Source of the DNA: Mesorhizobium comanense
GTDB taxonomy: Bacteria; Pseudomonadota; Alphaproteobacteria; Rhizobiales; Rhizobiaceae
Direction: 5' to 3'
DNA length: 64,000 nt
Assembly: GCF_005503535.1 (NCBI RefSeq)
Contig: NZ_SCNN01000018.1
Location: 62,001-126,000, forward strand
Shown here: in pieces, positions 16,508 to 24,722 of the stretch
Numbering within the stretch: position 1 is the first letter of the stretch
How the letters are laid out: every line of letters starts with the position of its first letter
Notes under the pieces: generated by a model
Seen by the model: only the letters and a program-made list of their open reading frames with translations
Database searches by the model: none
Told to the model about the DNA's origin: nothing
Program-made: the position numbers and the translations under genes

Positions 16508-17209
16508 ATGCAGACGCCAATGACCATTCTGCTCTATGATCTCGTCGGACAAGACGCCGCGCGGCCGTTCAGCCCGCATTGCTGGAAAGGAAAGATGGCG
16601 CTCGCCCACAAGGGGCTCGACATCTCGACCGTGCCGACACGCTTCCTCGAAGTGCCTTCCGTCGAAGGCGGCATTTCCCAAACAGTTCCAGTGATCCGTG
16701 ACGGCGACAAGGTGGTCGTCGATTCCTTCGCTATCGCCCTCTATCTCGATGAGACCTATCCGGACCGACCGACGCTTTTCGGCGGCGAAGGCGGTAAGGC
16801 AATGGCGCGCTTCATCGAACGCTGGTCGCAACTGACCATCCACCCTTATGTCACCACGGCCGCGCTCGTCGACCTTCATGCCATGCAGGACGAGGAGAAT
16901 GCCGCCTATTTCCGGCAGAGCCGGGAAAAACGCCTCGGCAAGACGCTGGAAGGCGTGGTGGCGACGCGCGACGCCGGGCTAACAGCGTTCCGCACCGCGC
17001 TGGAGCCTCTGCGCTCGACCTTGAGCTACCAGCCCTTCATCGGCGGCGCGGCGCCGCTGTTTTGCGACTATATCGTGTTCGGCGCGCTGCAATGGGCACG
17101 CGTGGCCTCGCCCTATCCGCTTCTCGAAGACAGCGACGCGGTGGCGCAATGGTTCGCCCGCTGTCTCGATCTGCACGGCGGGCTCGGACGACAGGTTGCG
17201 GCGGCGTGA
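16508..17209 (+). CDS. Glutathione S-transferase family protein (LigE-like)
   Basis: A 233-aa protein with an N-terminal thioredoxin-like GST domain (residues 5-85; FSPHCWKGKMALAHKGL near the active site and cis-Pro in TVPVI) and a helical C-terminal domain (95-225). The N-terminal region resembles beta-etherase-type GSTs of alphaproteobacteria, which cleave aryl ethers with glutathione, but many such homologues have other roles. The first ATG at 16508 has AGGA directly against it; the next ATG at 16520 is an alternative start giving a protein four residues shorter. It is divergent from DinB. Confidence 0.8.
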   Translation: MQTPMTILLYDLVGQDAARPFSPHCWKGKMALAHKGLDISTVPTRFLEVPSVEGGISQTVPVIRDGDKVVVDSFAIALYLDETYPDRPTLFGGEGGKAMARFIERWSQLTIHPYVTTAALVDLHAMQDEENAAYFRQSREKRLGKTLEGVVATRDAGLTAFRTALEPLRSTLSYQPFIGGAAPLFCDYIVFGALQWARVASPYPLLEDSDAVAQWFARCLDLHGGLGRQVAAA

Positions 17210-17285
17210 GGCCCGCGCCCGGCCCTGTCGCAGGCCCCGCGCCCTGAACCCAATTTCTGAAAAAACGGCGGCCTGGTGAATGGAT

Positions 17286-17540
17286 CTATTTGGCCGCCGC
17301 TTTCTTCGGCTTGGCGGTTTTCTTGGCCGCCTTGGCTTCCTTGGGCTCGGCTTTTGCCTTGCCTGTGGCGGTTGCCTTCTTGGCCGACTTCTTGGCCGAC
17401 GACTTGCCCGCGCCGTCCTCCCGGTCGATGTCGGCCGCCGCCTGATGCCAATGGCGCTCGTGCTGGCCCGCCGGTTGTCCTTCTTCCTGCCAGATCTGAT
17501 GTGCGCGGTTGCGAATGCGCTCCTGGCGATCGTCTGTCAT
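17286..17540 (-). CDS. DUF2934 protein with Lys/Ala-rich tail
   Basis: An 84-aa protein. The N-terminal 38 residues match the DUF2934 pattern (RIRNRAHQIWQEEGQPAGQ, then HW). The rest is a low-complexity Ala/Lys/Pro tail like those of histone H1-like bacterial proteins. GGAGA lies about ten bases before the ATG. No function is known for DUF2934; the basic tail suggests nucleic-acid binding. Similar tail composition occurs in the H1-like protein at 25728-26192. Confidence 0.75.
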   Translation of the reverse strand: MTDDRQERIRNRAHQIWQEEGQPAGQHERHWHQAAADIDREDGAGKSSAKKSAKKATATGKAKAEPKEAKAAKKTAKPKKAAAK

Positions 17541-17761
17541 GGTCGTTTTGTCTCCATTCGGGCCGACTTCAGCGCGGCCCCGACTTGGCGACTATAGCAA
17601 GCAAACCGTTGCTTTACAGCCGTCCCGATGCAGCCATCGGGCCTGCCGGCCTCACACATAAACGTGCATCGCACAGGCCTTTCGCCACTGCTCCGGATGC
17701 TCCTCACGCGGAAAGCCGGGCAATTGGCTTTCCGCCAGGTTCGCGGACCGTCCCTCACCCC

Positions 17762-17790
17762 TTGGCAATGAGCCGGGCGGCTTGTATAGA
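17762..17790 (+). promoter_or_regulatory. Candidate sigma-70-type promoter of ndk
   Basis: TTGGCA at 17762-17767 and TATAGA at 17785-17790 are separated by 17 bases, an optimal spacing. They lie about 40 bases upstream of the ndk start, so the leader would be short. No transcript evidence is available from sequence alone. Confidence 0.5.
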
Positions 17791-17830
17791 GCCCGCCACT
17801 CTCAATTCCATTCTCAGACAAGGACGACCC

Positions 17831-18253
17831 ATGGCGCTCGAACGCACCTTCTCCATGATCAAGCCGGACGCGACGCGGCGCAACCTCACCGGAGCCATCA
17901 CCAAGATGCTCGAAGACGCCGGCCTGCGCGTCGTCGCATCGCGCCGCGTATGGATGAGCCGCCGCGAGGCGGAAGGCTTCTATGCCGTCCACAAGGACCG
18001 CCCGTTCTTCGGTGAGCTGGTCGAGTTCATGTCTTCGGCGCCGACCATCGTCCAGGTGCTGGAAGGCGAGAACGCCATTGCCAAGAACCGCGAAGTGATG
18101 GGCGCCACCAACCCGGCCAACGCGGCAGAAGGCACCATCCGCAAGGTGCATGCACTGTCAATCGGCGAGAATTCGGTGCACGGCTCCGATGCGCCCGAAA
18201 CCGCCGCGCAGGAGATCAAGTACTGGTTCTCCGACACCGAGATCGTCGGCTGA
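17831..18253 (+). CDS. ndk: Nucleoside diphosphate kinase
   Basis: A 140-aa enzyme that transfers the gamma-phosphate between nucleoside di- and triphosphates through a phosphohistidine. The catalytic His lies in ENSVHGSDA (about residue 117), and the N-terminal ERTFSMIKPDA motif is typical. Length equals the family norm. The ATG has AAGGA upstream, and a well-spaced promoter lies at 17762-17790. Isolated in its operon context, with the META-domain gene convergent downstream. Confidence 0.97.
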   Translation: MALERTFSMIKPDATRRNLTGAITKMLEDAGLRVVASRRVWMSRREAEGFYAVHKDRPFFGELVEFMSSAPTIVQVLEGENAIAKNREVMGATNPANAAEGTIRKVHALSIGENSVHGSDAPETAAQEIKYWFSDTEIVG

Positions 18254-18426
18254 ACCCGCATCCACCGTTCTGATCTGGAAAAGGCCGGCTTCTCGCCGGT
18301 CTTTTTCATGCCGGTTGCCAACCGCTGGATCTCCAGGCGGCACATATCAGATACTGTGTAGACATAGCTGCACGTAAGGCTTGCCTGACAAGGCGGCCTG
18401 GTCACGCAACGCGCATAGTGAACCGA

Positions 18427-19194
18427 TCAGCTCGCGGCGCTGAAACGCAGAATTTCGCGACCGTCCTTGTCCGAAATGGTGAGCCTGCCGGCATCGATCT
18501 TGTATGACGCCGCCCTGGCCAGCGCATCGAACAAGGCCTTTTCCTCGGCCATCACCTGCGGCGCACAGGCCTTGTAGGTAGAGCCGATCCCGCTGATGGA
18601 AATAGACCCGCCATCGACCCTGGCGGTGGCGAAATAGACATTGCAGGGGCCGTTGCCGCCGGCCTTGCCCGTCTTGCCGATCCTGAAGGTGGCTTGCGGC
18701 TCGCGTATCTCGCCAATGCCATCGATATATTCGACAAGCCAACTCTGGCCAAGCATTGAAGCCGCTTCGGCAGCATCGTTGGGCGCGACCATCTTCAGCA
18801 CGACCGTCTGCGGCGCATCGCTCAGCGGATCGAGCTGATGACGCACATCGGAGATGAACATCAGCCTGTCGTCGACAGTGATGCGGGCCTGTAGCGCGTA
18901 GGTCATCCGCGACCGGATCACGGAGGGGTCGAACTTGATCTCGAAGCTGATCGGCACCTGGCCCGCCGGCTTGATCTTCTGTTCGCCGATGATCGTGGCC
19001 GGCGCGTCGGCCAGGGAGACGTCGGCAAGCTGGATGGAGAGCACGGCGCTGGGCGGCAGGGCGATGCGTTCGCGGTAGACCACCTCGCCCTTCACCGTCT
19101 TCTCGGCGGCCACGGACTGTTCCGGCACCGCCAGAATGCCGACGACCAGCGGCACGAAACCGAAAACGAAGAACTCCGCGATCCTGTCCAGCAT
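18427..19194 (-). CDS. Exported YbaY-META two-domain protein
   Basis: A 255-aa protein with an N-terminal signal or membrane segment (residues 8-24, AxA-like end near 30). A YbaY-type beta domain follows (about 34-125; VVYRERIALPPSAVLSIQL). The C-terminal META (HslJ-like) domain is at about 140-250, with Cys in GNGPCNVYF and YKACAPQVMAEE as expected. META proteins are periplasmic and linked to stress or motility in other bacteria; their activity is unclear. GGGAGG five bases upstream selects the ATG at 19194 over an in-frame GTG. It stands alone, convergent with ndk. Confidence 0.82.
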   Translation of the reverse strand: MLDRIAEFFVFGFVPLVVGILAVPEQSVAAEKTVKGEVVYRERIALPPSAVLSIQLADVSLADAPATIIGEQKIKPAGQVPISFEIKFDPSVIRSRMTYALQARITVDDRLMFISDVRHQLDPLSDAPQTVVLKMVAPNDAAEAASMLGQSWLVEYIDGIGEIREPQATFRIGKTGKAGGNGPCNVYFATARVDGGSISISGIGSTYKACAPQVMAEEKALFDALARAASYKIDAGRLTISDKDGREILRFSAAS

Positions 19195-19289
19195 GACCAC
19201 CTCCCTTGCGCCGGGCTGCCAACGCCCGGGCTGATCAGCTCAGGCAATTGGCCAAAGGATTGCGGTCAATGCATGGCTGCGACGGGAAT

Positions 19290-19772
19290 TTATTCGGGCC
19301 CTTTCGACTTCCACCGCCGAGCCGCCAGCGCATCGGCCTCTCTCGCCTCGACCCAGCCGCCCTCGGCGCCGTCGACACGATGTTCCTTCTTCCAGAAGGG
19401 AGCGCGCGATTTCAGATAATCCATGAGGAAATTCGCCGCCTCGAACGCGGCCTGGCGATGTGCCGAGGCAGCCACGACCAGCACGATGTTCTCTCCCGGC
19501 GCGATCTTGCCATGGCGATGGATGACGGCAAGGCCCTGCAGGGACCAGCGCTCCAGCGCTTGCGCCGCGATACGGCCGATTTCGGCCTCCGCCATGGCCG
19601 GATAGTGCTCCAACTCGAGCGCCGAAAGCGCCCCCTGTTCGTCGCGGCAAAGACCGGAAAAGGTGACCACCGCTCCGATATCGGTGCGGCCTCGCGTCAG
19701 CTCGGCGATCTCCGCGGCGACGTCGAAATCCTGTCGCTGGACGCGCACTGTCGGTACCAGGCCGGCCGACAC
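19290..19772 (-). CDS. moaE: Molybdopterin synthase catalytic subunit
   Basis: A 160-aa MoaE, the large subunit of molybdopterin synthase, which inserts two sulfurs into precursor Z. Recognisable segments are GAVVTFSGLCRDE near residue 34, LELEHYPAMAE, IHRHGKIAPGE, and the active-site lysine region APFWKKEHR. It lies three bases downstream of moaD and is translated with it. The cofactor would serve enzymes such as the molybdopterin oxidoreductase at 5613-7730. Confidence 0.95.
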   Translation of the reverse strand: MSAGLVPTVRVQRQDFDVAAEIAELTRGRTDIGAVVTFSGLCRDEQGALSALELEHYPAMAEAEIGRIAAQALERWSLQGLAVIHRHGKIAPGENIVLVVAASAHRQAAFEAANFLMDYLKSRAPFWKKEHRVDGAEGGWVEAREADALAARRWKSKGPE

Positions 19773-19775
19773 GGA

Positions 19776-20033
19776 TCAGCCCCCGGTCATAGGCGGGAAC
19801 AGCGCGATTTCGCGTGCGCCCGCTATCTTCTCGCGGTGGTCGACATGTTCCTGGTTGATGGCAACGCGGATCACGTCTGGGTATTGCAGGGCGTGCTCAT
19901 AGCCTTCGCCGCGCGATTGCAGCCAGCGCAAGAGGTCGGCGACAGTCTCGATGCCATCGGGCAATTCGACCTCTTCCTCCGATGTGCCGATCCGTTCGCG
20001 CACCCAGGCGAAATAGATGAGACGGGTGGTCAT
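19776..20033 (-). CDS. moaD: Molybdopterin synthase sulfur carrier subunit
   Basis: An 85-aa ubiquitin-like protein ending in Gly-Gly (FPPMTGG), the C-terminus that carries the thiocarboxylate in MoaD. It sits one base after the pgsA stop and three bases before moaE, forming a pgsA-moaD-moaE unit. This gene order is common in alphaproteobacteria, in which uvrC also precedes pgsA. Length and terminus are intact. Confidence 0.95.
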   Translation of the reverse strand: MTTRLIYFAWVRERIGTSEEEVELPDGIETVADLLRWLQSRGEGYEHALQYPDVIRVAINQEHVDHREKIAGAREIALFPPMTGG

Positions 20034-20034
20034 C

Positions 20035-20631
20035 TCACTCGTCCATGATGTGCTTGAGGCCGGCGCGGAAATAGTCGTAGCCGGTGTAGAGCGTGACGAG
20101 TGCGGCGATCCACAGCAGCACCAGGCCGGTCTGCGTGGTCAGCGGGAAGACCTTGTCGCCGGCCGGGCCCGCCAGCAGGAAGGCGATGGCGACCATCTGG
20201 ATGGCGGTCTTCCATTTGGCCAGCTGCGTGACCGGCACCGAAACCTTCAGCGCCGCAAGATATTCGCGCAGGCCGGAAACCAGAATCTCGCGGCACAGGA
20301 TGATGATCGCCGCCCAAAGCGACCAGCCGGCGATGCCGGCATGTCGGTCGGTGTCGGCCGCAAGCAGCAAAAGACAGGTGGCGACCAGCAGCTTGTCGGC
20401 GATCGGATCGAGCATCTTGCCGATGTTGGAGGTCTGCTGCCAGGCCCGCGCCAGATAGCCGTCGAGGTAATCGGTGATCGAAGCGAGCAGGAAGATGACC
20501 AGCGCCGACCAGCGGGCAAAATCGCTCGACTTCAGATGGCCCTCGAGGAAAAAGCACAGCACCACCAGCGGCACCGCGATGATGCGGGCGTAGGTCAGTA
20601 TGTTGGGCAGGTTGAACGCGCGCTGGGCCAT
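20035..20631 (-). CDS. pgsA: CDP-diacylglycerol-glycerol-3-phosphate 3-phosphatidyltransferase
   Basis: A membrane enzyme making phosphatidylglycerophosphate, 198 aa. The CDP-alcohol phosphotransferase motif D-x2-D-G-x2-A-R-x8-G-x3-D-x3-D is complete in SITDYLDGYLARAW followed by GKMLDPIADK. About five hydrophobic helices are present. The ATG at 20631 is chosen because MAQRAFNLPNILTYARI matches the usual N-terminus; the longer frame begins with a TTG lacking a ribosome binding site. It lies 116 bases after uvrC on the same strand. Confidence 0.93.
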   Translation of the reverse strand: MAQRAFNLPNILTYARIIAVPLVVLCFFLEGHLKSSDFARWSALVIFLLASITDYLDGYLARAWQQTSNIGKMLDPIADKLLVATCLLLLAADTDRHAGIAGWSLWAAIIILCREILVSGLREYLAALKVSVPVTQLAKWKTAIQMVAIAFLLAGPAGDKVFPLTTQTGLVLLWIAALVTLYTGYDYFRAGLKHIMDE

Positions 20632-20747
20632 GTCTTCAAGGACTCTCTCTGCCTGCGTACTCAAATCAGAAGCGAATGTGGGGGGTCAACAGGCCAAAAT
20701 CGATTGGCCAGCCGAAAATACCCTAATGCGTGTGAAAGCGTGATGCA

Positions 20748-22811
20748 TCAACTCTCGTGGAAATGATTGTAGACCAGCTTGGCGACCTGCTCGGAAATGC
20801 CGTCGACCTTCCTCAGATCCTCGATGGCCGCGCGGCTGACCGCCTTGGCGGTGCCGAAATGCAGCAGCAAGGCGCGCTTGCGGCCAGGGCCGATGCCGGC
20901 GATCTCGTCGAGCGGGCTCTTGACCATTTCCTTCTTGCGGCGGGCCCGGTGCGAGCCGATGGCGAAGCGGTGGACCTCGTCGCGCAGCCGCTGGACGAAG
21001 TAGAGCACGGGGTCGCGCACGGGCAGCGAAAACGAATCCCTGCCCTTCACGAAGAATCGCTCGCGGCCGGCATCGCGGTCCTGCCCCTTGGCGATGCCGA
21101 TCGCCACGACGCGGTCCTCGATGCCAAGATCCGACAGGATCTTGCGCACAGCCGTCATCTGGCCCTGGCCGCCGTCGATCAGGATGACGTCGGGCCAGGC
21201 CGGGAAGCCGCCGGAAATGTCGTCTTCGATATCATCCGCCGCTTCCTGCGAAGCATCGTCGGGCACCACATAGCCATGTTCCTTGAGCAATCGCGAAAAG
21301 CGTCGCTCCATGACCTCGCGCATCATGCCGAAATCGTCGCCAGGCGTGATCTCGGTCGAGCGGATGTTGAACTTCCTGTACTGGTTCTTCACAAAACCTT
21401 CCGGCCCCGCGACCACCATGGCGCCGACGGCGTTGGTGCCCATGATGTGCGAGTTGTCGTAGACCTCGATGCGCACGGGCGGTTTCGCCAAGCCGAAGGT
21501 CTCGGCGAAACCGGCGAGCAATCGCGCTTGCGTGGACGTCTCCGCCAGCCTGCGGCCTAGCGCCTCACGCGCGTTCTGCAGGGCGTTGTCGGTCAGGTCC
21601 TTCTTCTCGCCGCGCTGCGGCACCGAGATCGCCACCTTGCGTCCGGCGCGGGTGGAGAGCGCTTCCGCCAGCAGTTCCTGATCCTCGACGGCGTGCGACA
21701 GGAGAATGGCGCGGGGCGTGGGCTTGTCGTCATAGAATTGCGCCAGGAACGAGCCCAGCACTTCGGACCCCTCGAGCGCCGGATCGGCCTTCGGGAAATA
21801 GGCGCGGTTGCCCCAGTTCTGGCCAGTGCGGAAGAAGAAGACCTGGATGCAGACCTGGCCGCCCTCCTGATGGATGGCGAAGACATCGGCCTCGTCGACG
21901 GTCGCCGGGTTGATGCCCTGATGGCTTTGGACGTGCGACAGGGCCGCCAGCCGGTCGCGGTAGATCGCGGCGCGTTCGAAATCGAGGTCCTGCGATGCCT
22001 CCTGCATGGCGGCCGAAATCTCGGTCTTCACCTTCTGGCTACGGCCGGAGAGAAAGTCCTTCGCCTCGGCGACCAGCTCGGCATAGCCCTCATGCGATAT
22101 CTCGCCGGTACAGGGACCGGCACAGCGCTTGATCTGGTACAGCAGGCATGGCCGCGTTCGGTTTTCGTAGAACGAGTTGGTGCAGCTTCTGAGCAGGAAG
22201 GCGCGCTGCAGCGAATTGATGGTGCGGCCGACGGCGCCGGCCGAGGCGAACGGGCCGAAATAGTCGCCTTTGCGCGACCGCGCGCCGCGATGCTTGTAGA
22301 TGCCGGGCGAGACATGGTCGCCGGTCAGAAGGATGTATGGAAACGACTTGTCGTCGCGCATCAGCACGTTGAATCGCGGCCGCAAGCGCTTGATAAGATT
22401 GGCTTCGAGCAGCAGCGCCTCGATCTCGGTGCGGGTAACGACGAACTCCATCGTCGACGTCTCGCGCACCATGCGGCCGATACGGTTGGTGTGGAACCTG
22501 CCTTGCGCGTAGTTGGTGACGCGCTTCTTCAGGCTGCGTGCCTTGCCGACATAGAGCACGTCGCCCGCGGCGTTCATCATGCGGTAGACGCCAGGCGCGT
22601 TGGGCAGCCGCTTGACCAGCGTCTGGATCACCTCGGCGCCGACCATGCCTTCGGCGTCGCCGGCATGCGGCGTCCAGTCGATGGCCGTGAAGGCGATATC
22701 GGGGCCGGCAGGTTCGATGATCTCCTCGAGCGCCTCATCCTCGAGGTCGATTTCGGGAGGAAGATCATCGGCGCCGCCGCGCGCCTTGTTTTTGTGTTCC
22801 AGAGGACTCAT
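20748..22811 (-). CDS. uvrC: UvrABC system protein C
   Basis: The nucleotide-excision-repair nuclease subunit, 687 aa. Domains in order: an acidic N-terminal extension of about 65 residues; the GIY-YIG nuclease beginning at NAPGVYRMMNAAGDVLYVGK; a cysteine cluster (CLLYQIKRCAGPC); the UVR motif (DLDFERAAIYRDRL); the RNase H-like 5' nuclease region (EVYDNSHIMG, LIDGGQGQ); and C-terminal helix-hairpin-helix pairs (IAGIGPGRKRALLLHFG). Its ATG overlaps the stop of the upstream SDR gene (ATGA), so the two are coupled. The extension before the nuclease is usual in rhizobia. Confidence 0.96.
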   Translation of the reverse strand: MSPLEHKNKARGGADDLPPEIDLEDEALEEIIEPAGPDIAFTAIDWTPHAGDAEGMVGAEVIQTLVKRLPNAPGVYRMMNAAGDVLYVGKARSLKKRVTNYAQGRFHTNRIGRMVRETSTMEFVVTRTEIEALLLEANLIKRLRPRFNVLMRDDKSFPYILLTGDHVSPGIYKHRGARSRKGDYFGPFASAGAVGRTINSLQRAFLLRSCTNSFYENRTRPCLLYQIKRCAGPCTGEISHEGYAELVAEAKDFLSGRSQKVKTEISAAMQEASQDLDFERAAIYRDRLAALSHVQSHQGINPATVDEADVFAIHQEGGQVCIQVFFFRTGQNWGNRAYFPKADPALEGSEVLGSFLAQFYDDKPTPRAILLSHAVEDQELLAEALSTRAGRKVAISVPQRGEKKDLTDNALQNAREALGRRLAETSTQARLLAGFAETFGLAKPPVRIEVYDNSHIMGTNAVGAMVVAGPEGFVKNQYRKFNIRSTEITPGDDFGMMREVMERRFSRLLKEHGYVVPDDASQEAADDIEDDISGGFPAWPDVILIDGGQGQMTAVRKILSDLGIEDRVVAIGIAKGQDRDAGRERFFVKGRDSFSLPVRDPVLYFVQRLRDEVHRFAIGSHRARRKKEMVKSPLDEIAGIGPGRKRALLLHFGTAKAVSRAAIEDLRKVDGISEQVAKLVYNHFHES

Positions 22812-23572
22812 TCCGCCATGCCTGTCACATCGGGCGTCTGCCACGCAAGATGCTGGCCGCCGTCGAGCGCGATCATCTGGCCGGTGACCGAGCGCGTATC
22901 CCAGAGATAGCGGATGGTGGCGCCGAATTCCGGCAATTCCGGGCCGCGCTTGAGGATCAGGCCGGCCACCTGTGCGTCGAAATCGGAATCATCCTGGCGC
23001 ATATTCTTCAGCGTCGGGCCCGGGCCGATCGCGTTGACGCGAATGCGCGGGCCGAGCGCCTGCGCCAGCATCTGCGTCTGCGTCCACAAGGCCGACTTCG
23101 ACAGCGCATAGGAAAGATAGCGCGGCGTCGGCCGCCAGACGCGCTGGTCGATGATGTTGACGATCAGCCCGTCTTGCCCCTCCGGCAAGGAGCGGGCGAA
23201 ATTCTGCGCCAGAAGTGCTGGAGTTTTCACGTGAATGGCAAAGTGCCTGTCCCAGGCCTCCCAATCGAAACCTTCAATGGAATCATCGACGAAGAGCGAA
23301 GCGTTGTTGACCAGCAGCGAGATCGGTCCCAGCGCGGCTTCCGCCTGGCCGACAAGATCGCTGACGGCATCCACGTCGGTCAGGTCGGCGCTTACCACGG
23401 CTGCGCGGCCGCCGGAGCGGTTGATCGCTGCAGCCAGGGCATCCGCCTCGCTGTGCGAGCGGTTGGCGTGAATGGCAACCGCGAAACCATGACCGGCTAG
23501 GTCCTCGACGATCGCCTTGCCGATCCTTTTCGCCCCGCCCGTCACCAGCGCCGTGGCAGTGGCTTTGCTCAT
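22808..23572 (-). CDS. SDR oxidoreductase, pteridine-reductase-like (FolM/PTR1 type)
   Basis: A 254-aa short-chain dehydrogenase. Cofactor binding is at TGGAKRIGKAI (about 11-21) with NNAS further on. The catalytic region reads NIIDQRV...YLSYALSK: an Asp replaces the usual Ser, and the Asp-to-Tyr spacing is 13 residues, followed by Tyr-x3-Lys, as in pteridine reductase PTR1 and FolM (dihydromonapterin reductase). It therefore probably reduces a pteridine or folate. Its stop overlaps the uvrC start, so both are made from one transcript. Confidence 0.82.
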   Translation of the reverse strand: MSKATATALVTGGAKRIGKAIVEDLAGHGFAVAIHANRSHSEADALAAAINRSGGRAAVVSADLTDVDAVSDLVGQAEAALGPISLLVNNASLFVDDSIEGFDWEAWDRHFAIHVKTPALLAQNFARSLPEGQDGLIVNIIDQRVWRPTPRYLSYALSKSALWTQTQMLAQALGPRIRVNAIGPGPTLKNMRQDDSDFDAQVAGLILKRGPELPEFGATIRYLWDTRSVTGQMIALDGGQHLAWQTPDVTGMAE

Positions 23573-23985
23573 CTGCTGTCAATCCTCAATTTCGGCCCCA
23601 AAACACGACGCCGACGAAATATGGCCCTGCATGCGTTAAACGGCGTTCGCACCTGGGGCAGCATTGTGGCGAACTGCCCGGTTCGGCATGCCGACTCTTC
23701 TTGGACTCGGAACCGCTGGGCCGCAATATAGGGCGCTGGACTCCTTGCACCAAGCGGTGTGCAGCGCAACATGGAACGGCTGCTGACATTTCGCTGTTGC
23801 GAAGATGCAACGTCAAGGTTCTGCCTCATTCGCGCCGGGGAATGACCCAAGTTCAGGTTCGCTTCAGCCGCATTTTGACACGACATTTGGAACCGACGAA
23901 CGCCAGATCCGTTTCACCCCCCGGACGGGTTGATGGCGATCGTAAGAAACAAGCCTGTGTCCTGTGGCTTAAGGAGTAAAGAACA
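23573..23985. promoter_or_regulatory. Long divergent regulatory region before the RopB-like porin
   Basis: No convincing gene in 413 bases. A direct repeat TTCAG at 23852-23856 and 23863-23867 has an 11-base period, typical of response-regulator sites. Eight bases later comes TTGACA at 23875-23880, which could be the -35 element of the porin promoter, although no well-spaced -10 is evident. AAGGAG before the porin ATG is strong. Confidence 0.4.
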
Positions 23986-24645
23986 ATGCAAGCCAATCTC
24001 AAATTCGCACGGCCGCTGGCTGTCGCGCTCGGGCTCTTCGCCCTCGGCGGTACCGCTTATGCTGCGGACGTTGTCCAGGAAGAGCCGCCGGCGCCCGCTC
24101 CGGTTGCCGAACTGCCTGTCGCGTCCTGGGCCGGCCCCTATGCCGGTCTGAACGTCGGCTACGGCTTCAGCGGCAAGACCAAGGAAAGGGACTTCGGCGA
24201 TTCGACCAAGACCAGCGGTTTCGTCGGCAGCGTCTTCGGCGGCTATCAGTGGCAGCAGGAGAACTTCGTGTACGGCGGTGAAGCCGAACTCGGCTACAAC
24301 GGCGTCAAGGGTGACGACAACGGCATCAACTCGAAGGGCGGCTTCGAAGGCTCGCTGCGTGCCCGTCTCGGCTACGCCGTGACCCCGGAAATCCTGCTCT
24401 ACGGCACCGGCGGTCTCGCCGGCAGAAGCCTGAAGGTCGAGGATTCGGTCATTCCTGGCAGCGACTCCGCTACCATGATCGGCTGGACGGCCGGCGTCGG
24501 CACCGACATCAAGCTGACCGACAACGTGTTCGGCCGTGTCGAGTATCGCTATACCGACTTCGGCTCGAAGGACTTCGGCGGCGGCATCGGCAGCGTCAAG
24601 AACACCGACAACCGCGTCACCTTCGGCGTCGGTATGAAGTTCTAA
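23986..24645 (+). CDS. ropB: Outer-membrane beta-barrel protein (RopB/Omp25/Omp31 family)
   Basis: A 219-aa outer-membrane protein with a signal peptide cleaved after AYA (residue about 26). A proline-rich linker (PPAPAPVAELP) and an eight-stranded barrel with alternating aromatic strands follow, ending in VTFGVGMKF with the C-terminal Phe that guides BAM assembly. Rhizobial RopB and Brucella Omp25/31 share this architecture and WAGPYAGLNVGYGF-like first strand. Codon use looks like that of a highly expressed gene. A strong Shine-Dalgarno (AAGGAG) and a good terminator at 24671-24697 flank it. The symbol is by resemblance; several paralogues usually exist. Confidence 0.85.
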   Translation: MQANLKFARPLAVALGLFALGGTAYAADVVQEEPPAPAPVAELPVASWAGPYAGLNVGYGFSGKTKERDFGDSTKTSGFVGSVFGGYQWQQENFVYGGEAELGYNGVKGDDNGINSKGGFEGSLRARLGYAVTPEILLYGTGGLAGRSLKVEDSVIPGSDSATMIGWTAGVGTDIKLTDNVFGRVEYRYTDFGSKDFGGGIGSVKNTDNRVTFGVGMKF

Positions 24646-24670
24646 GTCGTTCAAGCCACGACACGAAAAA

Positions 24671-24697
24671 GCCGGGCCTCGCGCCCGGCTTTTTTTG
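24671..24697 (+). terminator. Rho-independent terminator after the RopB-like gene
   Basis: GCCGGGC (24671-24677), loop CTCGC and GCCCGGC (24683-24689) form a perfect stem followed by seven T. The hairpin lies 25 bases after the porin stop codon. Confidence 0.92.
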
Positions 24698-24722
24698 TTT
24701 CCGATCGGCCAATGATCGGACT

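Noticed and set aside
20035..22811. Possible larger repair or stress operon linking moa, pgsA and uvrC by function
   Set aside because: The order is a common alphaproteobacterial neighbourhood and the 116-base gap before pgsA allows a separate promoter; no functional link is needed.
23569..23886. Minus-strand frame in the porin upstream region
   Set aside because: No ribosome binding site and unconserved-looking composition; the region better explains itself as regulatory.
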